This document shows, piece by piece, positions 16,684-24,657 of a DNA stretch of 64,000 nt; positions within the stretch are counted from its first letter, which is position 1; each line of letters starts with the position of its first letter. The notes beneath the pieces were generated by a model. It did no database searches and was not told where the DNA came from. It saw only the letters and a list, made by a program, of their open reading frames with translations. The position numbers and the translations under genes were made by a program. Source of the stretch: Litorimonas sp964511495 (lineage in GTDB: Bacteria > Pseudomonadota > Alphaproteobacteria > Caulobacterales > Maricaulaceae); the NCBI GenBank assembly GCA_964511495.1, contig CAZEFT010000011.1:1-64000 (forward strand), in the 5' to 3' direction.

Positions 16684-17118
16684 TTATAAGTTGTCAAAAT
16701 CGATATGGATTTGATCCTCTGGCGGTTTGCCCCCTACGGATTTATAGAGCGCACGCGCCGCGATATTATCCGCATCCGTCGCAACCCACGCGCATTTGCA
16801 ATTCATCTCTTTCGCTTTGTCGAGCATCATTTGCATGAGTGCCTTTCCAATGCCGCGTTTCTGATAAGGCGGCCCCCCCACTTCGGAGATAAATAATTCA
16901 GGCTGCGCCCAATCAGGATGAAATTGTTTGGACGCGCTCACAAACCCCACAATTAAACCGTCTTTGGCCATATCCTGCGCCACCACGATATAATGAAGCT
17001 GGTCAAAGAGAAAAAGCCGCGCGCTTTCAGAGTTGATAGGATTGTCGAAAACGTCTGGCGCGACATGGGAAAGCAATTCGATTTCGTCGAGGGTTAGGAA
17101 GGTTTGGGTTATGGTCAT
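16684..17118 (-). CDS. GNAT-family N-acetyltransferase
   Basis: A 144-residue single GNAT domain. QKRGIGKALMQMML near residue 88 is the acetyl-CoA pyrophosphate-binding motif A, and CAWVATDADNIAARALYKSVGG is the C-terminal motif with the usual Asn and Tyr. It should transfer an acyl group to an amine, but the acceptor is not predictable. It lies upstream of the DUF1330 gene on the same strand. Confidence 0.88.
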   Translation of the reverse strand: MTITQTFLTLDEIELLSHVAPDVFDNPINSESARLFLFDQLHYIVVAQDMAKDGLIVGFVSASKQFHPDWAQPELFISEVGGPPYQKRGIGKALMQMMLDKAKEMNCKCAWVATDADNIAARALYKSVGGKPPEDQIHIDFDNL

Positions 17119-17187
17119 ATTACTATCCTAATGCACAATTCATCCCAAACCTCTAGCTGATATTATCTACATAATCATGGACAACAG

Positions 17188-17679
17188 CTAATCACCTAAC
17201 AGAACAAATTTGCAATCTACACTTGGAAATGAAAGACCGTCTTTTTTCTCCATACAGACATCCATCATTTCCTCCCCCTTCTTATCCTGCTCAGGAGCAG
17301 ATTCCCTATATTCTGAGCGCCAGTAGGCACTCCCAACAATAGTACCTTTTTCTTTCACGAAAAAACCAGTGGTAATCAATAACCCGATATGAGTGTAATA
17401 TTGGCAGACAGCAAAATTACCCTTTTCGGATTGAATGAACTTCGCTTGCGCAGCAATAATAGCTGTATCAAGATGTTGCAATTGAACACGCGTGGCGGGT
17501 CCAACAGAGAAATTTGGCCATTGTTTTATCTCTTCAGTCTCAAAAGCGGTTTTGGCATATGCCGCGTCTGGGCACTGATAGGTTTCCGAGGCATGAGATG
17601 TAATGCTCGCAAAAGCGAAAAAAGCTATACAGTTTACAAACCCAATTTGTTTTTTATTCGTCACCCTAGCCTCACTCAC
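17188..17679 (-). CDS. Hypothetical exported protein at the end of the thiC operon
   Basis: A 163-residue reading frame beginning with GTG and overlapping the thiC stop by eight bases; a second GTG five codons later is another possible start. A hydrophobic stretch (about 12-30, ending SHAS) looks like a signal peptide. The mature part has six or so cysteines. I do not recognise the family. Its overlap suggests it is transcribed with thiC and so under TPP control, but any link to thiamine is inference. Confidence 0.5.
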   Translation of the reverse strand: MSEARVTNKKQIGFVNCIAFFAFASITSHASETYQCPDAAYAKTAFETEEIKQWPNFSVGPATRVQLQHLDTAIIAAQAKFIQSEKGNFAVCQYYTHIGLLITTGFFVKEKGTIVGSAYWRSEYRESAPEQDKKGEEMMDVCMEKKDGLSFPSVDCKFVLLGD

Positions 17680-19546
17680 CCGCCTTTAAATAAATCTGTC
17701 CGCCAAGCTCCTTAAACTTCTCGCTCATTTCCTCCATTCCCTTCTCGGCTTCCACAGGATAAAGGGCCGCTTTCTCATTATCGCTCAAGCCATCGGCGTA
17801 GTCCCTTACATCCTGCGTGATTTTCATGGAGCAGAATTTTGGGCCGCACATGGAGCAGAAATGCGCGACCTTATGGGCGTCTTTCGGCAGGGTTTGGTCG
17901 TGATAATCCTTGGCCGTTTCGGGGTCGAGTGACAGGTTAAACTGATCTTCCCAACGGAATTCAAATCGCGCGCGGGAGAGCGCATCGTCGCGGATTTGCG
18001 CAGCGGGGTGACCTTTGGCCAAGTCAGCGGCATGGGCGGCGAGTTTATAGGTAATCACGCCGACTTTCACATCATCACGATCCGGAAGGCCGAGATGTTC
18101 TTTCGGTGTGACATAGCAAAGCATGGCCGTGCCGAACCAGCCAATCATCGCCGCACCAATGCCTGATGTGATGTGGTCATAGCCGGGGGCGATATCCGTC
18201 GTTAACGGGCCGAGTGTATAGAACGGCGCTTCGCCGCATTCACGGAGTTGCTTTTCCATATTCACTTTGATCTTGTGCATCGGCACATGGCCGGGGCCTT
18301 CGATCATGACTTGGCAGCCTTTTTCCCAGGCAATTTTCGTGAGTTCACCCAATGTTTCCAACTCGGCGAATTGTGCGCGGTCATTGGCGTCAGCTATCGC
18401 ACCAGGGCGGAGGCCATCGCCAAGTGAGAACGTTACGTCATAGCGGCGCATGATATCGCAAATTTCGGGGAATTTCGTATAGAGGAAGCTCTCCTCATGA
18501 TGGGCCAAGCACCATTTCGCCATGATAGACCCACCGCGAGAGACAATGCCGCAGACACGGTTCGCCGTCAGATGGATATAGGCCAGACGCACACCCGCAT
18601 GGATGGTGAAATAATCTACGCCCTGTTCGCATTGTTCAATCAATGTGTCGCGATAGACTTCCCAAGTCAGGTCTTCGGCAACACCATTGACCTTTTCCAG
18701 CGCTTGGTAAATCGGCACAGTCCCGATGGGCACGGGTGAATTACGGATGATCCATTCGCGCGTATTGTGAATGTTTCGACCCGTCGAGAGATCCATCACA
18801 TTATCCGCGCCCCAACGTGTGGCCCAAACCATTTTCTCGACTTCTTCCTCAACGGAAGACGCCACAGCGGAGTTACCGATATTGGCATTGATTTTGACGA
18901 GGAAGTTACGCCCGATGATTTGCGGTTCCAACTCCGCATGGTTGATGTTGGACGGAATGACCGCGCGACCCCGCGCAATTTCATCACGGACAAATTCCGG
19001 CGTGACAAAAGCCGGGATATCCGCGCCAAAGCTCTCCCCTGCATCGACGCGCTCTTGGGCACCTTCGAGCATGGCTTTGCGGCCCAGATTTTCGCGCTCA
19101 GCGACATAAATCATTTCTTTGGTGATGATGCCGGCTTTGGCAAATTCATATTGTGTCACGGGGCCTGTATCTGTGCCGCGCAGAGGTTTGTTCTTAATCG
19201 GAAATTCGCGAGCCAGAAAACGGCCCGTCGCCCCGCCATTATCTTCGGGTTTGACATCGCGACCTTTATATTCCTCGACATGGCCGCGTTCCAACACCCA
19301 ATCCTTACGATGACGGGCAAGCCCCTTCTCGACATCAATCGTGACATTGGGGTCGGAATACGGACCGGAAGTATCATAGACAGGCACGTCAGGCTCATTC
19401 GCCGTGGGATGCAAATGGACAAGACGATGCGGCACACGCAATGTCGGGTCAGACTCGGGTGCGGTGTAAACCTTGGAAGAACTCGGCAAAGGCCCCGAGG
19501 TCACTTCGGGAGTTTGAAATTCGGCGGGGTTAATGGGCTTGTTCAT
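17672..19546 (-). CDS. thiC: Phosphomethylpyrimidine synthase ThiC
   Basis: A 624-residue radical SAM enzyme that turns aminoimidazole ribotide into hydroxymethylpyrimidine phosphate, the pyrimidine half of thiamine. The non-canonical C-terminal cluster motif CSMCGPKFC (C-x2-C-x4-C) is intact, and NANIGNS, RGGSIMAKW and EGPGHVP segments are classic ThiC blocks. The ATG has AAGGA nine bases upstream. Its 5' end overlaps the preceding membrane-protein gene by 17 bases, so there is no space for a riboswitch directly before it; the operon's TPP riboswitch lies 2 kb upstream. thiD, the next enzyme, is elsewhere in the window. Confidence 0.98.
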   Translation of the reverse strand: MNKPINPAEFQTPEVTSGPLPSSSKVYTAPESDPTLRVPHRLVHLHPTANEPDVPVYDTSGPYSDPNVTIDVEKGLARHRKDWVLERGHVEEYKGRDVKPEDNGGATGRFLAREFPIKNKPLRGTDTGPVTQYEFAKAGIITKEMIYVAERENLGRKAMLEGAQERVDAGESFGADIPAFVTPEFVRDEIARGRAVIPSNINHAELEPQIIGRNFLVKINANIGNSAVASSVEEEVEKMVWATRWGADNVMDLSTGRNIHNTREWIIRNSPVPIGTVPIYQALEKVNGVAEDLTWEVYRDTLIEQCEQGVDYFTIHAGVRLAYIHLTANRVCGIVSRGGSIMAKWCLAHHEESFLYTKFPEICDIMRRYDVTFSLGDGLRPGAIADANDRAQFAELETLGELTKIAWEKGCQVMIEGPGHVPMHKIKVNMEKQLRECGEAPFYTLGPLTTDIAPGYDHITSGIGAAMIGWFGTAMLCYVTPKEHLGLPDRDDVKVGVITYKLAAHAADLAKGHPAAQIRDDALSRARFEFRWEDQFNLSLDPETAKDYHDQTLPKDAHKVAHFCSMCGPKFCSMKITQDVRDYADGLSDNEKAALYPVEAEKGMEEMSEKFKELGGQIYLKAGE

Positions 19547-20276
19547 TTTTAAATTTCCTTAGAACAGAATTTATTTCTTTTTCCACCATCGCGGGGTTTT
19601 TGACTTCGACAAAATCCAAATTAGACGGATCATAAATGATGTTATCTAAAAAGGGTAATACAGTTTTGACAGCTTTTATTGTTTGAGCGTCATCCATTGA
19701 GCTCTTAAGGGGGCCGATTTCGATGGTACCATAAATATCTGAACCGTAAATTGAGACAGTAGTCTCATTCGTAAAATATCCGCCAGAAATTGGGCTATAT
19801 TCAGGGTCATCATAATTCCTTTTAAACCCCTCAGTTCCTTTCCACCGCCAACTCCCGCCCCAAATTGGTCTATAATGAAAGGCACGCTTATTCGTTACGA
19901 TATAACGATATTTCCCGAAATTCCATTTGTACAAAAACCAAAATCCACCAAAGCAAATGATAAACAACAGAGTCGGCGGCAAGGCGCTTTTAAAAGTTAC
20001 TGGCTCGCCATTCATGACGGGCGTTTTACCCTGTAAAAGCGGAATTCCGTATTCAAAACCTGCCGCAATCGCAAATAGTAAAAGAAAGCCATAAAGAATT
20101 CTGAAGAACCATATGATAGGCTTCGGAAAACGCGAAGGTTGTCCAATCCACTGCACAACCTCATCTTCACCAAGAGCGTGCTGTGCTGCTTTAGGAATTT
20201 CACCTAGCCCCATCTTTAAGGCTTCCCCTTCTCGGAGTTCAGCCTCAACGATATATTGATTATCTTCGTTAATCAT
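19530..20276 (-). CDS. Membrane protein of unknown function, possible PH-like domain (distal of pair)
   Basis: A 248-residue protein with two membrane segments (about 52-75 and 98-118) after a soluble N-terminus containing LGEDEVVQWIGQPSR. After the membrane part comes KYRYIVTNKRAFHY, a strand pattern typical of bacterial PH-like membrane proteins. It overlaps the upstream gene by four bases and thiC by 17 bases, so it is embedded in the riboswitch-led operon. No thiamine enzyme or transporter resembles it as far as I recognise. Its base composition is more AT-rich than thiC. Confidence 0.55.
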   Translation of the reverse strand: MINEDNQYIVEAELREGEALKMGLGEIPKAAQHALGEDEVVQWIGQPSRFPKPIIWFFRILYGFLLLFAIAAGFEYGIPLLQGKTPVMNGEPVTFKSALPPTLLFIICFGGFWFLYKWNFGKYRYIVTNKRAFHYRPIWGGSWRWKGTEGFKRNYDDPEYSPISGGYFTNETTVSIYGSDIYGTIEIGPLKSSMDDAQTIKAVKTVLPFLDNIIYDPSNLDFVEVKNPAMVEKEINSVLRKFKNEQAH

Positions 20277-20821
20277 CGGGATGGCTCCAATTCCGGACGA
20301 AGAGCGTAAAGATGTGAGATCAGATTATCCCGATCAGCCGAGACCAGACTAAAATACTCATCGCGAGTTTGAATACGGATAGAAGGTGACCCCTCGCTAT
20401 AATCCGGCGCAATAGACAAAATATCTTCCACGTCCAAATAAGACGCTTGGTCATCCAAGTCTCGCATAAAGGATAAGCGTTGCCGACTGAGCCAGCAAGG
20501 CCTGCGGTTTTTCACATCTTCACCCTCCTGCATGCGATTCAACTTTTTGATAATGACGACATAGGAAAAAATTAAAACAATGAAGATTATGAGCGGGGCA
20601 AAAGCATCCTGAAGAAATTCGCCCTTATCCGTGGCCTCTGAAAGGTCTCTGAAAAATCCATATATAAGCCACATCATAAAAGCCGCGGACAAAACCATGT
20701 AAGCGGCGTACAGAGTTTTTAATGCGGAAATGCTAAACCTCCGAAGCCCACGCGGCCAAATAAATTTTTCGGCCCTGCGACTCGCACTCGAAGCCTGCCA
20801 GAGAATATCCTCATCCCTCAC
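20273..20821 (-). CDS. Membrane protein of unknown function (proximal of pair)
   Basis: A 182-residue protein starting with GTG, backed by GGAGG six bases upstream. It opens with MRDEDILWQASSASR, reminiscent of the first strand of the next gene's WIGQPSR segment, has two membrane helices (about 32-55 and 72-92), and then a soluble domain with SRQRLSFMRDLDD and IRIQTRDEYFSLVS. The layout parallels the following gene, so the two may be divergent paralogues forming a complex. Function is unknown. Confidence 0.55.
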   Translation of the reverse strand: MRDEDILWQASSASRRAEKFIWPRGLRRFSISALKTLYAAYMVLSAAFMMWLIYGFFRDLSEATDKGEFLQDAFAPLIIFIVLIFSYVVIIKKLNRMQEGEDVKNRRPCWLSRQRLSFMRDLDDQASYLDVEDILSIAPDYSEGSPSIRIQTRDEYFSLVSADRDNLISHLYALRPELEPSR

Positions 20822-20875
20822 TGCACGCCTCCTTTATGGGGTTCAAAATCAATCTTGTGACGCTCCTCTCGTGCA

Positions 20876-21547
20876 TCATGCCCGCTCCAGTCTTTGTCTC
20901 AGAGCGTCTCTCGTTTGGGCGACCGGTGACTCATATCGCGTCTGTAGCGCGGCCAAAATTTCCGGTTTTGCTTTATCCGGGGTTCCCGCATTCATCGGCG
21001 GGCTAGGATCATATTCCAGACCGAGCTGAATGGCTTCCGCAATGTCTGCACCACATATTTCTTTTGCGAGTGTAAAAGCGAAATCTATTCCAGCGGTGAC
21101 GCCGCCACCCGTGAATATATTACCGTCACGCACAATCCGGGCTTGCTGATAAATGGCGCCGCAGTCTTTCAACACCTCGGCATAAGCCCAATGGGTCGTC
21201 GCGCGCTTATTAGATAGGAAACCCGCCCCTCCAAGAAGCAGTGCCCCCGTGCAAACGGATGTAATATAGTCCGCGCCCTCACCACTTTTACGCAGGAAAT
21301 CCATAAATCTGTCATCTGCCAAAGCCTGCGCAATGCCGAAACCGCCGGGCACACACACCATATCCAATGCGCCCGCAGTCTGAAAATCATGAGACGGGAT
21401 AAAATCGACAGGACAGTCTGTTTTGATAGGGCGTATATGATCGGCAATTGTAATCGCTTCGCAGTCAGGCAGGCGCGACAGAACCTGTAATGGCCCCATA
21501 AGGTCCAATTGAGTCAGATTATCAAAAAGCAAAAAGCCAATTCGCAC
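20876..21547 (-). CDS. DJ-1/PfpI-family protein, isonitrile-hydratase-like
   Basis: With the GTG start at 21547 it has 223 residues. Cys99 and Thr100 in ITSVCTGALLL and Asp15 in TQLDLMGPLQVL match, two positions earlier, the residues Asp17, Cys101 and Thr102 known for isonitrile hydratase of the DJ-1 superfamily. An in-frame ATG at 21610 would add 21 residues, but that stretch is the translation of a TPP riboswitch and is rejected. This is the first gene after the riboswitch; the two membrane genes, thiC and a small secreted protein follow on the same strand. A role in thiamine supply or repair is inferred only from that setting. Confidence 0.85.
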   Translation of the reverse strand: MRIGFLLFDNLTQLDLMGPLQVLSRLPDCEAITIADHIRPIKTDCPVDFIPSHDFQTAGALDMVCVPGGFGIAQALADDRFMDFLRKSGEGADYITSVCTGALLLGGAGFLSNKRATTHWAYAEVLKDCGAIYQQARIVRDGNIFTGGGVTAGIDFAFTLAKEICGADIAEAIQLGLEYDPSPPMNAGTPDKAKPEILAALQTRYESPVAQTRDALRQRLERA

Positions 21548-21555
21548 CGTCTTTT

Positions 21556-21630
21556 TCCGTCCTTCCGCCGATGTTAATCGGATCAAGTTCAAAGGATACG
21601 TCTCAGCCAAGTCAGTGGCGCTCCTCGGAT
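21556..21630 (-). ncRNA. TPP (thiamine pyrophosphate) riboswitch
   Basis: On the minus strand the sequence has the conserved THI-box core: GGAGCGCC, then a loop, then GGCTGAGA (ending at 21601), then TCCTTTGAACTTGATCCG, TTAACATCGG and CGGAAGGACGGA. The GATCCGA...TCGGCG arm and the CTGAGA bulge are diagnostic, and TCCG at the 5' end can pair with CGGA at the 3' end as P1. It lies just before the GTG of the DJ-1 gene; its GGAAGG may serve as, or mask, the ribosome site, so translational control is likely. No terminator was seen. Confidence 0.88.
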
Positions 21631-21940
21631 GTTTTCAACATAGCGGTTTTCAGTTGCGGGGCAAGCGGAAGACACGGCTTTCCTGTGAGTCGAGTATCAG
21701 GCCGAAAACAATGATAAGGAGTAAGCGACCCAAATTCATCGGGGTCAATGCCGACAAAATTTCTAGGCCCAAAACGAAGCAAGCCTGTGATTTGCTTGAA
21801 CCTTCAAAAAGCTGATTGAGAGTTCAAATAAACTCTTATTTTTATGCAGATACATCCACTTTGTCGCATATCCGTTGAGAGTTTCATGCGTATAAAAATT
21901 ATAATTCAATTCTAACGAACGATTTATAACAAGACCAAAA
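21631..21940. other. Region upstream of the riboswitch
   Basis: This region must contain the minus-strand promoter of the DJ-1/thiC operon and the plus-strand promoter of the BLUF gene. A weak hairpin with a T-run lies at 21819-21840 on the plus strand. On the minus strand a 63-codon frame (21803-21612) without a good start and a 29-codon frame with an ATG at 21739 both read like protein, but neither has a ribosome site, so no gene is called. Confidence 0.35.
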
Positions 21941-22366
21941 ATGACCTATCGTTTAATATACCGATCCAAAGCAGCCCACGCCATGACCGATAGCGAATGG
22001 CGTAGCTTGGCTATGTTATCAGCCTTGAAAAATAAGGCACTAAATATCGCGGGATTATTGCTGCAATATGACGGCCATGTGATGCAGGTTTTAGAAGGCC
22101 CCGAAGACGCAGTGAAGGCGCTTTACAGCCGCATTTGCGAAGACCCTCGCCATACTAATATCACCTGCATTTACTCTCAGAATGTAGAAACACCTGTCTT
22201 TCAAAATTGGTCGATGGGGTATCGCCCCGTTGAATCCATGGAAGAGATGGATATGTTCTTCGCCCTATCTCATGAGAGCTTCACCGAGATTGCCGCTAAT
22301 ACGAATGAGGCGGATGTCCGAAGCGAGATAGAATCCTATGGCAAGGATGCGGGCTTAAGCCAATGA
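21941..22366 (+). CDS. BLUF-domain blue-light sensor protein, canonical
   Basis: A 141-residue protein consisting of one BLUF domain (about 1-95) and a helical C-terminal cap. It keeps the residues used for flavin photochemistry: Tyr7 in RLIYRS, the Asn of LKNKALNIAGLLL, the Gln of VMQVLEGP exactly 18 residues later as in AppA, and Trp in FQNWSMGY. It should bind FAD and respond to blue light. There is no attached output domain, so it would signal by binding a partner. Two degenerate BLUF-fold paralogues lie at 14.2 and 24.1 kb. Confidence 0.9.
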   Translation: MTYRLIYRSKAAHAMTDSEWRSLAMLSALKNKALNIAGLLLQYDGHVMQVLEGPEDAVKALYSRICEDPRHTNITCIYSQNVETPVFQNWSMGYRPVESMEEMDMFFALSHESFTEIAANTNEADVRSEIESYGKDAGLSQ

Positions 22367-22399
22367 TCAACTGATGCGCCTACGCCTAGCTTCAAGGGC

Positions 22400-22984
22400 C
22401 TAACCACCCTCCCCAAAACGCAGCATTGTGGATGATGTATCGCCCCGAGCATCAAGGTTGACGAAATAAAGCCTGTCATATTCTGTTGCTTCCACAATCG
22501 GTGTGCCACCTTCACCGCCTAGTAATTCGGTTAATTGCGGTGTTGTATTGCTATGACCGACGACTAGATGACGCCCGCCTTCTTGGCGCAATTTTAACGC
22601 TATGGCAGGCAGGTCACGCGGGTCATAGAGCTGCACCTCTATATTCAACGCTTCGGCCAGCGGGGCCGCGGTTTGCATTGTGCGTTTATAGTTACTGCTG
22701 TGAATGTGTTCAATTTTTGCGTCTTTTAGCAGCTTCGCAAGCAAGGCTGATCTCGCGTGACCAGCCTCTGTAAGCGCCGGATCAGACGAATCCTTCATCT
22801 TCTCGGCATGACGGACAAGAAAAATCACAGCAGGTTTATGCGTCTTTGCTTCTCCTGAAGTGACCGTGGTCGTGATGGTCTTCGCGGAAGACGAGACATT
22901 GGCTGTGGTCGAATTTTGACACGCCGTCAAAAGGCCTAAACCGAATATCGCGCCCAGCCACACACTTTGTTTTAAACTATTCAT
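22400..22984 (-). CDS. Histidine-phosphatase-family lipoprotein
   Basis: A 194-residue protein with a lipobox (LTAC, Cys22). FLVRHAEK (Arg58, His59) is the catalytic phosphohistidine motif of the branch of phosphoglycerate mutase-like phosphatases, SSNYKRTMQTA holds the second Arg, and VGHSNT the second His. It should remove phosphate from a small periplasmic substrate; which one is unknown. No close neighbours on the same strand. Confidence 0.85.
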   Translation of the reverse strand: MNSLKQSVWLGAIFGLGLLTACQNSTTANVSSSAKTITTTVTSGEAKTHKPAVIFLVRHAEKMKDSSDPALTEAGHARSALLAKLLKDAKIEHIHSSNYKRTMQTAAPLAEALNIEVQLYDPRDLPAIALKLRQEGGRHLVVGHSNTTPQLTELLGGEGGTPIVEATEYDRLYFVNLDARGDTSSTMLRFGEGG

Positions 22985-23026
22985 CTTGTTCCTTTACACG
23001 CGCCCTGAAATTATATGCTGTGAATA

Positions 23027-23944
23027 TCAATCTTTGGACGCTTTGGTTTTCACACCGGCTTTAACGGCCCTACTCTCTCCAGAGTTTGAGAAATAGTCCG
23101 CTCCACTTTCTTTCAACTCCGCAGGCACTTTGATGGGGACGTGAACGCCGGTCGCTTTCTCTGCATTGATATCGTCTTTTAAAATCGCCTTTCCGGCCTC
23201 GGAGAGGAAAAACCAATAGGGTGGAAAAGCGGTGTCTGTGCGCCTGGCGGTCCAATGATCTGCATGAGGTTGGAAATGTTCGCGGCGACTATCCGCATCC
23301 CCCATATGAATCACGGTCGCCCCACCCTTTAACGTGACGCGGTAAACCATATTTTGCACATCTAATCGGGCATTCGGCCATCCTGAATGGGGAATACGTA
23401 AGGCGGAAATAGCGGCTCCCGCAACAGAGAATATTTCAGGCTTATCCCCGACCGCCATATCTAATGATGTTATACGCGCCAAATATTCCTCACGCCAATG
23501 TTCGTCATCACGCATATAATCAATGGCCTGTGACGGTGCGACCAGATGTAGTTTGGGATGGGCTCTCAATAACTTTATCGTCGCAGCCGGTGAAAAATGA
23601 TCGCCATGGGCATGACTGATGAAGACCAAATCAAGCCCGTTATAAAGGCCTGTCCCGTTCATAAGGGCCGCAATCTGCTCTTGTGAAGGTTCCGGGTAAA
23701 CACCAAAACCCGTTTGGGGAAGCGGGTCAAAAACTAGGCTCATCTCGCCTTGACGAATAAGCACACCTTCATTGGCGATATAGTGGGCCATAGCCGCCTC
23801 TCCACCATTCATGGCTTTACCAGAATTATGCGCTCGCTCATGAGCAAAAACAGTAGCTGGAAAAAGGCAGGTCAATGCGAAGAGGGATGCCAGAAATATT
23901 ATTCCGGGTTTTCGATATTGAGAGTTCAATATTGATTTTGTCAT
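23027..23944 (-). CDS. Exported metallo-beta-lactamase-fold hydrolase
   Basis: With the ATG at 23944, supported by GGGAGAGG just upstream, it has 305 residues and a signal peptide (hydrophobic IIFLASLFALTCLFPATVFA). FISHAHGDHF provides the HxHxDH zinc motif and IHMGDAD a later zinc-ligand block. The overall look is UlaG/YycJ-like, but the reaction is unknown. The open frame extends 52 codons upstream of this start without sensible content and was cut. Confidence 0.8.
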   Translation of the reverse strand: MTKSILNSQYRKPGIIFLASLFALTCLFPATVFAHERAHNSGKAMNGGEAAMAHYIANEGVLIRQGEMSLVFDPLPQTGFGVYPEPSQEQIAALMNGTGLYNGLDLVFISHAHGDHFSPAATIKLLRAHPKLHLVAPSQAIDYMRDDEHWREEYLARITSLDMAVGDKPEIFSVAGAAISALRIPHSGWPNARLDVQNMVYRVTLKGGATVIHMGDADSRREHFQPHADHWTARRTDTAFPPYWFFLSEAGKAILKDDINAEKATGVHVPIKVPAELKESGADYFSNSGESRAVKAGVKTKASKD

Positions 23945-24145
23945 TGCCTCTCCCCTTCCCACTGGATTGACCATGCCAAAAGGGTCTTGGCTATGCAAGA
24001 AACACTTTGCCCACTCCATTATTGGTGTGTTTTTCTTTAAGCACCTATGAATAATGCTTTTTTTACTTTTCTTTTTTAATGTTAACGGGCTGTGGGGCAT
24101 AAAGTTTAGCTAGGTCAGATAGGGCCAAAAAATAAGGCATCCCCA

Positions 24146-24583
24146 ATGATCCATCAGGTCATGTTACAAGGTCATATTCACAGTTCCGTTTCGCCTATTA
24201 TCAGCAGAGACGACATCCAACGCATCTTTACACATGTAGAGGAAAAAGAATTTACCGGCCTTACAATCTATGTAGATGGCAGTTTTTTGACATTGTATGA
24301 AGGGGATAAAGCCTCAATAGAGCACTCTCGTGCTATTTACGCCAATACCGCGCGTTACAGTAACATCCTCACCCTTTTCAGCAACCCGATTGAAAAACGA
24401 GACTTTGCCGATTTTCGAATTGGCCTGGGGCGCAATGATTGCGATCAAAATGTCATGGATCTTCCGAACTGTTTCTGCCTTGGCCATCAAAGCCTCAACA
24501 GCGTTTTTCCGGCAAGCTTCCCTAATGAATTTCAGATTCTCATTCGCACATTCGCCCGCGTCAATAATCTTATGGCTGTCTAG
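24146..24583 (+). CDS. Degenerate BLUF-fold protein
   Basis: A 145-residue protein that follows the BLUF pattern (FTGLTIYVDGSFLTLYEGD, then NPIEKRDFADFRIGLG). Every flavin-chemistry position differs: the Tyr aligns with Leu in VMLQG, the Asn with Val, the Gln with Thr and the Trp with Phe. It should keep the fold but not the photochemistry. Whether it still binds flavin, or competes with the canonical BLUF protein 2 kb away for a partner, is open. It is plus-strand and divergent from the MBL gene. Confidence 0.55.
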   Translation: MIHQVMLQGHIHSSVSPIISRDDIQRIFTHVEEKEFTGLTIYVDGSFLTLYEGDKASIEHSRAIYANTARYSNILTLFSNPIEKRDFADFRIGLGRNDCDQNVMDLPNCFCLGHQSLNSVFPASFPNEFQILIRTFARVNNLMAV

Positions 24584-24657
24584 GGCAATCAAATCCCCTT
24601 CGGGATTGCATTTACAAATCCGGTCTTTCGGCTTAGCGTCTTTTCAAGGAGATGCTT

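Noticed and set aside
18767..19552. 261-codon open frame on the plus strand
   Set aside because: It is antisense to thiC, which has full family motifs; a shadow frame.
21615..21815. 66-codon plus-strand frame
   Set aside because: Overlaps the riboswitch on the other strand, has no ribosome site and is Lys/Arg/Ser-rich without a motif.
21819..21840. Hairpin AGAGTT...AACTCT plus T-rich tail as a terminator
   Set aside because: The stem is only six AT-rich pairs and no plus-strand gene ends there, so it is mentioned but not called.
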